This document shows positions 7,171-16,507 of a stretch of 36,119 nucleotides of DNA, piece by piece. Location of the stretch: assembly GCA_937928215.1 (NCBI GenBank), contig CALFWL010000184.1, positions 1 to 36,119 on the forward strand. Direction: 5' to 3'. The translations under genes and the position numbers were made by a program. The stretch's first letter is position 1, and every line of letters starts with the position of its first letter. The notes beneath the pieces were generated by a model, which was not told the DNA's origin, searched no databases, and saw only the letters and a list, made by a program, of their open reading frames with translations. The DNA is from an uncultured Pirellulaceae bacterium (GTDB lineage Bacteria; Planctomycetota; Planctomycetia; Pirellulales; Pirellulaceae).

Positions 7171-8604
7171 ATGCAATCTCTCAAAAGCACTTTCGTCGCC
7201 GTATTGCTGCTTTGCGTGTCCGTCGGTTTGTATCAGATGTCAGATACTTCTGAATCATCAATCGATGAAACTTTGATCCCCGCGCTGGATGTTTCTGACG
7301 GCAGCGATCTGTTAGTCGACCAAACGACACCTGCTTCGGCAGCCTCGCCGCAATCATTCGCCGAATCCAAACCGGCGACGCTCACACCGCCCAAACTGCA
7401 ACCATCGCCCAACGCAAAATTTGCGTCGTCGTTTCAAGCTGGCTCGGTGCCCGCCGCTTCGGAAGTCTCCAACGACTCTCTGGTGCAAGTTCCAGTTCCG
7501 GGAAAAAGCACCGTTCAGTCGTTCGATTATCCTGCGATGGACCAAACGAACGAAGTCACAAAACTTGATGCCGGAGGAGAATTTCGTCAACGAGAACTTG
7601 TCAACAAGGATCGCGATCAACGTTTGATCAATGCCTTGCAGAGTCAGCAGCAAAAAACTTCCGATGACTTTGCAAGCAACGATTTCGCCGCGGAAGCGAA
7701 TGTGGCAAACACAGTGACTCCAGAAGTGAAGTCCGACAGTCGGTACCAATTCGCGTCGACCGAATCCATTTCTGGAACGGCTCAACCGATCGGAGCCGGG
7801 GATTCTTCGGTGACGCAACTGGCGGGCAGTCGGATGCCGCAAGTAGGGAATGGCAGCAATATCACGTTGGCGGACAGCGAACCGAATCTTGATTCGATAC
7901 CACTGAATGCCGCATGGACGGAAGTCGACCGGCTCGTTGCGGAGACTCGGTATCGTGACGCGTTGAAATTGTTGTCACGATTTTACGAAACGGAAGACGC
8001 GAATGGCCCGCAGCGACAGCGGTTGCTTGGGTGGCTTGATGCGTTAGCTGGCAAAGTGATCTTCTCGGCAGAGCATCACTTTCGCGATCAGCCTCACATC
8101 GTTGCGGCGAATGAATCGCTGGTCGATCTCGCTCAACGATGGCAGGTTCCTGCTCAATTGATTTACAACATCAACCGAAGTGAAATTCCGAACCCGGCGT
8201 CGCTGGCTCCGGGGACTCAATTGAAAGTGGTTGATCGCCCGTTCGTGGCGAAGATCGACTTGAAATCAAACTTGATGACTTTGTTCTCCGACGGGCTGTA
8301 CGCAGGGCGATATCCGGTTCGCATCGGAGTGTCCGGCAACGTGGCCGCTGGAACCTATCGCGTGCTGGCCAAGGCCGCCGAAGGCTTCCGCTGGCGAGAC
8401 GCATCGGGTGCCGAGTACCCGCCAGAATCACCGCTTAATGGATACGGCCCTCACTGGATTGGGCTTTCGGGGAGCTTGTGCCTGCACGCGTTAAAGGACA
8501 ACGCGACCGAAGGACATCACGGGTGCATTGGCCTCAACCCAACCGATGCGGCGGATATCTTCCAGATTCTTTCGCGGGCATCGACCGTGACTATCGTCGA
8601 TTAG
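7171..8604 (+). CDS. Exported LysM and L,D-transpeptidase (YkuD) protein
   Basis: 477 residues. An N-terminal hydrophobic segment (residues 7-21) acts as signal or anchor. Residues about 25-240 are a Ser/Thr/Gln/Pro-rich linker. A short helical region (247-300) precedes a LysM-like domain (about 308-354: VAANESLVDLAQRW, YNINR, LAPGTQLKV) and a YkuD catalytic domain (about 360-477). The catalytic motif is LHA (H439) followed by HHGCIGL with nucleophile C452. The residue before HGC is His instead of the usual Ser or Thr, and the spacing from H439 is short. The family cross-links peptidoglycan (3-3 bonds) or attaches proteins to it; LysM would bind the wall. Confidence 0.9.
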   Translation: MQSLKSTFVAVLLLCVSVGLYQMSDTSESSIDETLIPALDVSDGSDLLVDQTTPASAASPQSFAESKPATLTPPKLQPSPNAKFASSFQAGSVPAASEVSNDSLVQVPVPGKSTVQSFDYPAMDQTNEVTKLDAGGEFRQRELVNKDRDQRLINALQSQQQKTSDDFASNDFAAEANVANTVTPEVKSDSRYQFASTESISGTAQPIGAGDSSVTQLAGSRMPQVGNGSNITLADSEPNLDSIPLNAAWTEVDRLVAETRYRDALKLLSRFYETEDANGPQRQRLLGWLDALAGKVIFSAEHHFRDQPHIVAANESLVDLAQRWQVPAQLIYNINRSEIPNPASLAPGTQLKVVDRPFVAKIDLKSNLMTLFSDGLYAGRYPVRIGVSGNVAAGTYRVLAKAAEGFRWRDASGAEYPPESPLNGYGPHWIGLSGSLCLHALKDNATEGHHGCIGLNPTDAADIFQILSRASTVTIVD

Positions 8605-8703
8605 CGCACAATCTGGCATTTCTGAGTTGATCCATCGGGCGTTTCGCGTAGACTCAACTGCCGATCACCGATCACTTTTGGACTCTCGCATCAAGAACCA
8701 CCC

Positions 8704-9753
8704 ATGCGCACGCCCACAACCCACTTTCGATCTGCGTTTACGCTGGTTGAGCTGCTGGTGGTGATTGCAATCATCGGCATTCTGATTGGCATGTTGTTGC
8801 CAGCGGTGCAACAGGTGCGTGAAGCCGCTCGGCGCAGTAGCTGCCAGAATAACATCAGTCAAGTCATTACAGCGCTGCACGGATTTGAGTCCGCGCGGGG
8901 TGAGATTCCACCGTCTCGATTTACCGCGGGCCCGTTCAATTCCGTCACGTGGATGGTTCATATTTTACCCCACATGGAAGCTGGCAACTTGTTCGATCAA
9001 TTTGATCTGAAACGAGCCTACCGTGACCAGCCTCAGGAAGCCGTTGAAGGGATCGTCCCCAGCTTTCACTGTCCCAGCCGAAGCAGGAGCTTTGGGCTGG
9101 GTGCGCTCAGTTTGTCAGAACGTCAGGCGGGCGATCCCGTCGGAGCGACCGGAGATTATGCTGGCAATGGAGGCAGTGCTTTTTCCAAACGCACCGTTAG
9201 TGGATTTGAATTATGGCTAACAACCAGCACTCGCGGCGAAGCGGATGGGGTTTTCAATCCTGGCTCATCAAAACGCAATCGATTGTCGGGCGATGGGGGG
9301 CAGTTGGTTACGGCTCCCAGAGGTCGATATCGATTTGCAAGTATTGACGATGGACTTTCCAACACAATCTTCATCGGTGAAAAAGCGGTGGCAACAGAGC
9401 GACTGGCCCAGCCAGCAGCTTGGGGCGACGCCTGCATTTACAACGGAGACGATGCTCATACTTCCGTCAGACTGGGCGGCAAACGAGAATTGGGCTTGGA
9501 ACAGGGAGACAACGAGTTCGGAAACGAGCGAGTGCTGGACATTCCTATTCTGTCGCCGTTTCAGGCGGATCAGATGGCAGTGGCGGAAGCAGGCAGCTTT
9601 TTTGACTTGCCCTCGTGGGGCAGTGCTCATTCGAGCGTCTGCAACTTCGCGCTTGGTGATGGCAGCGTCCGGTCAATTGTGAGCGACCTTGATCTGGAAA
9701 CTCTTCATCGATTGTGTTCACGCAACGACGGCGTACCGGTAGGAAACTATTGA
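8704..9753 (+). CDS. DUF1559 pseudopilin-like protein
   Basis: 349 residues with a type IV pilin/type II secretion N-terminus: a short basic leader, processing site SA|FTLVE (residues 11-12; Ala replaces the usual Gly at -1), Glu at +5, and a hydrophobic helix to about residue 35. The DUF1559 body follows (LLPAVQQVREAARRSSCQNN, later NTIFIGEKA) with the typical C-terminal HSSVCNFALGDGSVRSI. This family is very expanded in Planctomycetes. Assembly or surface roles are presumed from the leader; specific functions are unknown. It is preceded by a 99-bp gap and is probably transcribed alone. Confidence 0.93.
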   Translation: MRTPTTHFRSAFTLVELLVVIAIIGILIGMLLPAVQQVREAARRSSCQNNISQVITALHGFESARGEIPPSRFTAGPFNSVTWMVHILPHMEAGNLFDQFDLKRAYRDQPQEAVEGIVPSFHCPSRSRSFGLGALSLSERQAGDPVGATGDYAGNGGSAFSKRTVSGFELWLTTSTRGEADGVFNPGSSKRNRLSGDGGQLVTAPRGRYRFASIDDGLSNTIFIGEKAVATERLAQPAAWGDACIYNGDDAHTSVRLGGKRELGLEQGDNEFGNERVLDIPILSPFQADQMAVAEAGSFFDLPSWGSAHSSVCNFALGDGSVRSIVSDLDLETLHRLCSRNDGVPVGNY

Positions 9754-9849
9754 ATCCTGTCCTGTTCGGCAGGATATGATGTCGGCTAACGTTGGTTCAC
9801 TCGCTGCCAGCAATGGACGTTTCCTTCGGAAATTTCCTGACCATAAACT

Positions 9850-10023
9850 ACTTGCTTTGTGACTGTCGAACGTTCGGGCTGGACGAAATCGCGATCCATC
9901 GAACGGCAATCATTTATGTCGTCGTCAAACCCGAGCGTTTCGGCGTGACAAGACCGCTACCGAATTCAATTTTTCAATTTCATTTCGCACGCGAAAAATC
10001 GGCAATGAATCGTTTTCATCCGG
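9850..10023 (+). repeat. Dispersed repeat, copy 1 (two conserved segments)
   Basis: Segment 9854-9903 matches 26371-26420 at 38 of 50 positions without gaps. Segment 9981-10023 matches 12872-12914 at 35 of 43 positions without gaps. Both segments lie in the same reading frame, reading LCD..FGL..AIH and HFAR.KSA.N..HP, so this may be a fossil of a coding element. The frame runs on into the CocE gene in the wrong phase, so I do not call it a gene. It fills the 297-bp gap before the hydrolase, which begins at 10051. Confidence 0.5.
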
Positions 10024-10050
10024 TACTGTTTTGTTCGCAAATCTTTATTG

Positions 10051-11985
10051 ATGCTGGATCTTTGGATGAACTATCTGCGAATTTTCACTCTGTTCACTGT
10101 TTCGATCGTTGCAACATTTTCGAACACGAATCTCGTCCATGCTTTGCAGCAGGCGTCACCCGAGCAGCTGATCCGGCAACGCTATGTAAAAACCGAGCAC
10201 CGTATTCCGATGCGCGACGGCACGATGCTGCACACGGCGGTGTACGCTCCGCGCGATCAAAGCCAAGCGTGGCCGATCTTGATGAACCGGACGCCCTACA
10301 GCGTGCAGCCTTACGGGCCACACCGGTATCCGCACTCGATCGCCCCTTCGCGTTACGTTCAGGACGACACTTACATTTTTGTCCATCAGGATGTGAGAGG
10401 CCGCTGGATGTCCGAGGGCCAGTTTGACAACTTACGGCCCAATATCCCCGGCAATGACCCGAGCGACACCAACGCAATTGACGAAAGCAGCGACACTTAC
10501 GACACAATCGCCTGGCTGCTCAAGAACGTCCCCAACAACAACGGCAAGGTCGGCATGTGGGGAATTTCTTATCCCGGTTTCTACTGCGCTGCCGCATTAC
10601 CTGATCACCATCCTGCGTTGGTCGCGGTTTCGCCCCAGGCACCGATTTCCGATTTTTTCTTTGATGATTTTCATCATCACGGCGCGTACTTGCTGAGCTA
10701 CTTCCTGGCAACGTCCACGTTTGGGTATCAACACGACGGTCCAACAACGAAGCAGTGGTACAAAAACTTTCAACCGAAAGTTACTGACGCTTGGACCTTT
10801 TACATGGGTTTGGGGACGATGCAGCAGGCTGGACGAGTCTTCGGGCCGGACAACTTTTTCTGGAACCAGATCAAATCGCACCCGAACTACGATTCATTTT
10901 GGCAAAATCGAGCGATCGCGGGCCACCTGAAGAACGTCACGGCCAATGTGATGACCGTAGGCGGTCTGTTTGATGCGGAAGACTTGTACGGGCCGCTGAA
11001 TATTTATCGACACATCGAAAGTCAGAATCCGAACGCCTTCAATATTATCGTGATGGGGCCGTGGAGCCACGGGGATTGGTCCATCAAGCATCGGTACGCG
11101 AAAGTTGGGAAGATCGCATTCGGGAAAAACGTTTCTGACTTTTATCAACAAAAGATGGAAGCTCCCTTCTTTCGCCATTTCCTGAAAGGGCAGGGCAGGC
11201 CTCCTCAATACGAAGCGTATATGTACGACACGGGTCAACGAAAATGGTTTGGATTCAAAAAATGGCCACCGGCCAAGTCGAAGCTGCAGCGACTGTACTT
11301 GAACGCCGGACAGCAACTGAGCTTTACCTCAACCCTTGAGTCTCCAGCCAATGATCAAGCGGCGTTCGACGAGTTCGTCAGCGACCCTGACGATCCGGTT
11401 CCTTACCGGCAGCGTCAAGACATTCAATTGCGGTTCACACCTCGAGGGTACATGTCGGACGATCAACGATTCGCAACAAATCGCCCCGACGTTCTAACCT
11501 TTCAAACCGAACCGTTGTCCGCAGATCTGACCGTCAGCGGACAGCCCTTGGCTCATCTGAAGGTTTCAACCACGGGCAGTTCTGCCGACTGGGTTGTGAA
11601 GTTGATTGACGTACACCCAAGCGATGCGATCCGCACGGAAGGCTCCGACCCCAGCGTTGAATTTGGCGGTTTGCAGATGATGGTTCGCAGCGAATTCATT
11701 CGTGGCCGATTTCGCAACAGCTATGAGAAGCCCGAGCCATTCGTTCCCAACGAAATCACCGAGATCGACCTTCCTTTACAAGATGTGTTGCACACGTTCA
11801 AAAAGGGCCATCGCGTGATGGTGCAAGTTCATAGCACCTGGTTTCCTTTGATCGATCGCAACCCTCAGAAGTACGTCGACAATATTTATGAGGCCCAACC
11901 CAGCGACTTCATCAAAGCCACTCATCGGGTTTATCACAGCGTCGAACACCCTAGTTGGATCGAGTTGGAAGTGAAGGCGGAGTAA
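10051..11985 (+). CDS. Secreted CocE/NonD family hydrolase
   Basis: About 644 residues from ATG 10051; a later ATG at 10066 gives a tidier signal peptide (MNYLRIFTLFTVSIV, ending near VHA) and may be the true start. The alpha/beta-hydrolase domain (peptidase S15/CocE type) opens with MRDGTMLHTAVYAP and the oxyanion-region YSVQPYG. Nucleophile Ser is in GMWGISYPGFY (about residue 173). The acid lies in GGLFDAEDLYG and the base in GPWSHGDW. The C-terminal jelly-roll X-Pro domain starts around residue 450. Relatives are acyl-peptidases, esterases and glutaryl acylases, so the substrate is open. The exported form suggests periplasmic or extracellular hydrolysis of amide or ester substrates. Monocistronic. 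Confidence 0.92.
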   Translation: MLDLWMNYLRIFTLFTVSIVATFSNTNLVHALQQASPEQLIRQRYVKTEHRIPMRDGTMLHTAVYAPRDQSQAWPILMNRTPYSVQPYGPHRYPHSIAPSRYVQDDTYIFVHQDVRGRWMSEGQFDNLRPNIPGNDPSDTNAIDESSDTYDTIAWLLKNVPNNNGKVGMWGISYPGFYCAAALPDHHPALVAVSPQAPISDFFFDDFHHHGAYLLSYFLATSTFGYQHDGPTTKQWYKNFQPKVTDAWTFYMGLGTMQQAGRVFGPDNFFWNQIKSHPNYDSFWQNRAIAGHLKNVTANVMTVGGLFDAEDLYGPLNIYRHIESQNPNAFNIIVMGPWSHGDWSIKHRYAKVGKIAFGKNVSDFYQQKMEAPFFRHFLKGQGRPPQYEAYMYDTGQRKWFGFKKWPPAKSKLQRLYLNAGQQLSFTSTLESPANDQAAFDEFVSDPDDPVPYRQRQDIQLRFTPRGYMSDDQRFATNRPDVLTFQTEPLSADLTVSGQPLAHLKVSTTGSSADWVVKLIDVHPSDAIRTEGSDPSVEFGGLQMMVRSEFIRGRFRNSYEKPEPFVPNEITEIDLPLQDVLHTFKKGHRVMVQVHSTWFPLIDRNPQKYVDNIYEAQPSDFIKATHRVYHSVEHPSWIELEVKAE

Positions 11986-12454
11986 AAACTGATTCCAAGC
12001 GCTGCTCGACTCTTCGAGCCGAATTTTGGAAAGTCGACTCGAAAAATCGAGCGACTACGCACTCGCGAAACAATTGCCCGCGGATTCCCATAACGGTTGG
12101 CCGATGGAATACGTGCGTTTCGAGTACTCTAAATCCATCATTTATCTCTGGGCGCGTGCGGAGGTAACGGGACGGGGTTCTGTGTCATGAAGTTAATAGC
12201 CAGCGACACTTCAAATTTGCTTGCATGGTTGCCGCAGCGAGAACGCTCGCCAATCTTCACCAAAACCTCTCAACCTCAAGCGTGAGCGAACCAAGTGTTA
12301 TTCCGACCGTAGTACCTCTAGCGAGCTATTTCCGAAGACTTTTGCTTGCGCCTGCTTACACCAAGAAGAAAAACCAAGGGCATTGTGACCGTTTCTTCCT
12401 GCTTCAAGTCCAACCGCTGATCTTTTCAACTTCTTTTTTCACGGAGTATTCCAA
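11986..12454. other. Intergenic region with possible terminator hairpin
   Basis: A hairpin at 12033-12055 (GTCG, one-base bulge, CTCGA, loop AAAA, TCGAGCGAC) may end the hydrolase transcript, though no T-run follows. A 32-codon frame at 12187-12285 (MKLIASDTSN) lacks a good ribosome site and is not called. The promoter for the gene at 12455 is expected in the AT-rich part around 12300-12440, but clear boxes were not found. Confidence 0.4.
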
Positions 12455-12787
12455 ATGACTTTCCGATTCAATCGACTCGTCGGAGCAATTGCCTGCGTGG
12501 CGATCGCTCTCTTGTTCTCCAGCCAAGATGCTGCTGCTCAATCGGCTCACTACTTCTACCCCGCCAGCAATTCTGGCTGGAACTACTCGCAACGACCGAC
12601 GGCGAGATACTATTCAGCCCCCCGCTCGACCGGCTACCGTTCATCCGGTTACCGTTCGTCGTCGCGCCCTTTCGGAGGTTATGGCTCGAACTTGCACCGC
12701 AACTTCACGATTCGGCAGGAACAATTGCGTTCCCAAAGGACTGGTCAGCAACCTCGAAATCGGGGCAACTTGCGTTGGGTTCGATAA
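12455..12787 (+). CDS. Small secreted Ser/Tyr/Arg-rich protein
   Basis: 110 residues from ATG 12455, with GGAG seven bases upstream. A signal peptide covers about residues 1-29 (LVGAIACVAIALLF, cleavage near AAA-Q). The mature part is low complexity: Tyr, Ser, Arg and Gly rich, with a short internal repeat TGYRSSGYRSSSR, and it ends basic (RNRGNLRWVR). This layout is like the secreted protein at 1004, without the glycine zipper. No domain is recognised. An envelope or surface-binding role is only an inference from export and composition. Confidence 0.7.
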   Translation: MTFRFNRLVGAIACVAIALLFSSQDAAAQSAHYFYPASNSGWNYSQRPTARYYSAPRSTGYRSSGYRSSSRPFGGYGSNLHRNFTIRQEQLRSQRTGQQPRNRGNLRWVR

Positions 12788-12871
12788 GCAATCGACCCGC
12801 TTCTTTTGAACGACGCCATCGTGGATTGGTTCAAGAAACACTTGCCTCACGATAACTGCCAGATTCGGCTT

Positions 12872-12914
12872 CATTTTGCCCGCGTAAAATCGGCGTTGAA
12901 TCTGGTTCATCCGG
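12872..12914 (+). repeat. Dispersed repeat, copy 2 (second segment)
   Basis: This 43-nt segment matches 9981-10023 at 35 of 43 positions without gaps. In the shared frame both read HFAR.KSA.N..HP. Here it lies in the 166-bp gap between two converging genes, so it is not a promoter for either. The weaker upstream part (12827-12871) still keeps the frame of copy 1 but has few identities. Confidence 0.45.
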
Positions 12915-12953
12915 CAACTTATCGATTTGCGAGTGCTAATCCACTGGCGAATC

Positions 12954-15134
12954 CTAATCCACTGAATTGGCGTTCGTTATTTCTTCGCCTGCCGTTGGCT
13001 CGCCCGTTGCGTCAGTTGTCAACGAGAGCTTCATTACCGTGGCCCAGTTCCCGTTGGCGTCACCGCGGATCAACCAATGAGGCTGAACGCTGACGCATTG
13101 GTGAACCAATTCAAAACCCGCTTCGCTCTGGCTGACCGTCTGCACCGGATAAGTGAATACACCGCCCACTTGATCGCTTTCCAAACCAATATTCAGGCCC
13201 AACCAGCCGTCGGTCAACTGGATCGAGCGAGCGTCACTCAAGCTTAGTTGCGACTGCATTTGACCCAGAACTTGGCCGTCGGCGCTGCTGTAAAAACGAT
13301 CGTCCTGACCGTCAGGCAAACCAGCGAAGTTGAATTCGATCCCAAAGTGCAGGGCACGATCCTGAGGCAAACCTTCGATCAAGTAAGCGATCTCCAGTTC
13401 GTCGCTGCCCGCGTTCAGGGTCACTCCCTTGGTGATCGTCAATGGAATACCCCAAGCGTTTCCTTGACGGATCATTTGCACCTGGATGCGATCCGGATTG
13501 CGGCGGATCCTGGTTTCATAAGAACCGTCGGCAAAGTCACCTCGCTCCATCGCCTCGCCGCAAGCAATCGCGTTCAGCTGGACATCTTCGTCCCAGAAAT
13601 GATCGATCAAGCTGTTTCGCAATCGGCTGTCGTAGTGCAGTTGCTTATCCAGATCTGCCTGCTTGAAGACGACTCGATCGTGAATGCTGGCCGTAGCCTG
13701 ATCGCCTTGAGGCTGGCCCCGTCGGACTTTTGAGTGATACAGTTCCTCTCTTCGAGCGATACTGGCATTAAGGTTGTGGCCAATGTTTCGCAGATCCAGC
13801 TCGTAAATCTGACCACCCGAACTCCCCGAAATCCAAGCCACCAACTGCTCATTGGCCAATCGTGTTTCCGTGCGACGATCGAACAGATAGTCGGCGGTCG
13901 TCGCTTCCACCCATTTTTCTGCTCGACCCATAGCTCGTTCGAGCAGCGTTTCCGCGTTGATCAAATGCTGATAAATCGCGTTGCGAAGATGAGGCAGGTA
14001 GATTCCGCCAAAAGCCCCGTGCCAGTACGGGCAATTGCACTGCCCCTGGTAAAGATGGTCCTGAGCCGCATCGATCACCTGCTGGTTGACTCCGTTGTCT
14101 CTGGCTTGTTGCAGCAACCCACTGACGTACATCATGCGAGCGTACATGTGATTCGTTTCGGGGTACTTCACTTTGAAGTTTCGCCAGAACCCACCCGCCA
14201 TGAAAGATTCGATCATCTTCCATTGCGGATGTTGGTCGATCGAGTGAACCAGATCATCATGCTCGGTCTGACGAATAACTGGCTGAGCCCACTCCGTCAT
14301 CTCGCGATAGCTGGCATCGGGCAGGTAGATTTTGCCGCACGGCTCGGTTGTCTGAACCGCTTGTTGCAAGGTCGATGTTTGCAACCACTCGCGGTTGTCA
14401 GTCAGCGCCTGAAAGAAATTCTTGAGCCATCCGTCCTGATAAACGTGCCGTTGAGTATCAGGCCACGTACCGAATTTTTCGCCATCGTCACCGAACACCA
14501 CCACACAGCCGGGGTTGCCCTGAGCCAGCTCTCGACAGTGTTCGATCGTCTGCTCAGGTTTCGCGAACGGAATCAGATAACGTAACTGCTCACTGCCGGG
14601 AAACACTTGAAGCGTGCGGCCTTCTTCTTCGACAATGAAGTAACCGTTCAGCTGCTCGTTTCTGAGACCTGCTCGACGGAAATGGTAATCATCGAGCACC
14701 GTGTACTGAATTCCGGCATCCGCGATCGAGGACGCCAGTCCGGATTCCCAAACACGTTCGGGCATCCACATGCCATGGACGCTTGAGCACACATGGTCCT
14801 GAAGCCATTTCGAAAACTGGCTGACCTGGCCGATGCGATCTCGCTGCGGGATCATCGCCAGAATCGGCTCATAGTACGCGCCGCCAATGATCTCGATGCG
14901 ACCAGCTTCCACTAGGTTGGCGACCCGACCGAGGTATTCAGGATGATTCGCTTGCAGCCACTGCACCAACGGTCCACTCGTGTGCAGTGAAATCCGAAGA
15001 TGCTCGAACGGCTCGAACACTTCGAGAAACGGAAGGTAGCTATCCTGATAAGCCGCCTCGAACACGTTGTCAAAATTCCCCACCGGTTGGTGGTTGTGCA
15101 GAACAAGGCAAAGCTGGATGGTCGGTTGTCTCAT
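12954..15134 (-). CDS. GH57 glycoside hydrolase (4-alpha-glucanotransferase/alpha-amylase type)
   Basis: 726 residues from ATG 15134 (MRQPTIQLCLVLHNHQP). The frame opens at 15218, but only the internal start places the first GH57 motif at the usual position. Motifs: HNHQP (13-17), GGAYYEP (84-90), MWMPERVWE with the presumed nucleophile E126, and FGDDGEKFGTW with the presumed acid D216 or D217. A helical DUF1925-like region and a C-terminal beta-sandwich (DUF1926-like, about 430-700) match the Thermococcus-type 4-alpha-glucanotransferases. It remodels alpha-1,4-glucans. It is third in the minus-strand run glgA-galT-GH57, consistent with glycogen metabolism. No signal peptide, so cytoplasmic. 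Confidence 0.93.
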   Translation of the reverse strand: MRQPTIQLCLVLHNHQPVGNFDNVFEAAYQDSYLPFLEVFEPFEHLRISLHTSGPLVQWLQANHPEYLGRVANLVEAGRIEIIGGAYYEPILAMIPQRDRIGQVSQFSKWLQDHVCSSVHGMWMPERVWESGLASSIADAGIQYTVLDDYHFRRAGLRNEQLNGYFIVEEEGRTLQVFPGSEQLRYLIPFAKPEQTIEHCRELAQGNPGCVVVFGDDGEKFGTWPDTQRHVYQDGWLKNFFQALTDNREWLQTSTLQQAVQTTEPCGKIYLPDASYREMTEWAQPVIRQTEHDDLVHSIDQHPQWKMIESFMAGGFWRNFKVKYPETNHMYARMMYVSGLLQQARDNGVNQQVIDAAQDHLYQGQCNCPYWHGAFGGIYLPHLRNAIYQHLINAETLLERAMGRAEKWVEATTADYLFDRRTETRLANEQLVAWISGSSGGQIYELDLRNIGHNLNASIARREELYHSKVRRGQPQGDQATASIHDRVVFKQADLDKQLHYDSRLRNSLIDHFWDEDVQLNAIACGEAMERGDFADGSYETRIRRNPDRIQVQMIRQGNAWGIPLTITKGVTLNAGSDELEIAYLIEGLPQDRALHFGIEFNFAGLPDGQDDRFYSSADGQVLGQMQSQLSLSDARSIQLTDGWLGLNIGLESDQVGGVFTYPVQTVSQSEAGFELVHQCVSVQPHWLIRGDANGNWATVMKLSLTTDATGEPTAGEEITNANSVD

Positions 15135-15319
15135 GGCGCTAGTCTGGAAATCGCGATCAGAAATATATGATACGGAACCGTTGTTGTAACGTATTACGGC
15201 CTGCGAATCACGCACCATCCATGCATTCCGACCAAGTCAGATGCAGCAGCCAGGCTACCCAGGCCGAACAACTCGCAAGGCTTGCGCATCGCCAACAAGC
15301 TAACCCAATGGGGCAATGT

Positions 15320-16348
15320 TCAACGTCGCAATCGCTTTGCAGCATCTTCTGGACTGACTGGATTGATCCAGATATCGGTTCCCCACTCAAGTCCAGCGGG
15401 AAGAGTCAAACGAGGCATGATCTCGACATACCAATGATCGTTGTCAGTCGCGCCAAAGGGAGCCGCCTGTAGCATCAAGTTGTAAGCCGGGCGGTCTAAT
15501 GATCTGTCAAGCCGACGTAGTAGCTTGCGAGTCAGCAACGCGAGCGCGTCTCGCATTTCGCGATCAATGGAAGCAAAATCGTGAAACGAGTGTTTTGGGA
15601 TAACCCACATCTGATAGGCCACGCGACTGGCGAACGGACAAACAACGCAAAAGTCTTCGGTTTCAGTAACGATCCGCGTCCGCTGCTGTTGCTCCCATTC
15701 CAACACCGACTGCATCAGAGTCTTACCGTGTTCTTCAACGTATCGCTGATTGCGACACAACCGGTCTTTCATCAGCTGCGACAGCACTGGCGAACCGATC
15801 AGCTGCAGATGAGCGTGCGACAAGGAGGCTCCGGCCGCCGATCGACAATTCATGAACAACATGGCATGTTCGATGCCATTTTTTTCTTTCATGACTGAAA
15901 ATCGTGTCTGAATGGCTGCCCATGAAATCATTGCTTCGGATTTCTCCAAGTCGCCGAAGCTACTCACGTGACGTGGCGTCGGGATGATCAGTTCCTGAAC
16001 GCCGGGTCGTCGACTCTGATCGTACGGGCCAAAATCCTGAATAAAATCCGACAGCACCTTCGTATCAAAAGGATCCATCGGTGCATCGGACGGAAACGAG
16101 GGGAACTTGTTGGGCACCACCCGAGTCGACCAATCGATATCCGATCCAGCGGCCTCAACCCTTTGCCCCTGATGGTCCCAGACTTCCAACTGAGTGGGCG
16201 TTTCGCTTTCCCGGCCTTTGCAGAACGGGCAAACGATATCTGACGACAGAGTCTCTTTCAATGGAACGAATTCCATTGGTCGTGCTAAGCGATTCGAGGC
16301 AATCGCGACCCAACGGGCAGAAATCGGGTCGAATCGAAAATCAGGCAT
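15320..16348 (-). CDS. galT: Galactose-1-phosphate uridylyltransferase family protein (GalT-like)
   Basis: 342 residues, HIT superfamily. Visible: the N-terminal substrate region RFDPISARWVAIA, a zinc-type CPFC (C40, C43), VPNKFP, and the active-site HAHLQ (H168, H170, Q172), where canonical GalT has HPHGQ. The second half repeats the fold with CPFASR, MWVIPKHSFHDF and DNDHWYVEIMPR. The family transfers a nucleotidyl group between UDP-glucose and a hexose 1-phosphate. No galK or galE is nearby; instead it lies between glgA and a GH57 enzyme, so a role in glucan-linked nucleotide-sugar turnover is possible. The exact substrate is uncertain. Confidence 0.88.
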   Translation of the reverse strand: MPDFRFDPISARWVAIASNRLARPMEFVPLKETLSSDIVCPFCKGRESETPTQLEVWDHQGQRVEAAGSDIDWSTRVVPNKFPSFPSDAPMDPFDTKVLSDFIQDFGPYDQSRRPGVQELIIPTPRHVSSFGDLEKSEAMISWAAIQTRFSVMKEKNGIEHAMLFMNCRSAAGASLSHAHLQLIGSPVLSQLMKDRLCRNQRYVEEHGKTLMQSVLEWEQQQRTRIVTETEDFCVVCPFASRVAYQMWVIPKHSFHDFASIDREMRDALALLTRKLLRRLDRSLDRPAYNLMLQAAPFGATDNDHWYVEIMPRLTLPAGLEWGTDIWINPVSPEDAAKRLRR

Positions 16349-16507
16349 AGACAGAAACGGGTTGAAGTTTGGCTGCTTGAAAGGGCCATCCTACCCCCAT
16401 AAGTGGTATCGCACAAACAAGTTTTTCCCTGCAACGAGGTTGCCCATCACGCTTTGGAAAACTCGACGACCACAAATCGGCTTCAACGCGCGAAGATCGT
16501 TCCCTTG

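Noticed and set aside
9792-10427. 211-codon plus-strand frame
   Set aside because: It covers the dispersed repeat and then overlaps the CocE gene in the wrong frame; only the repeat part shows similarity to other sites in the window.
12187-12285. 32-codon frame starting MKLIASDTSN
   Set aside because: No suitable ribosome site and no coding features.
13734-14585. 283-codon plus-strand frame
   Set aside because: Antisense to the GH57 gene, which has clear family motifs; this frame has none.
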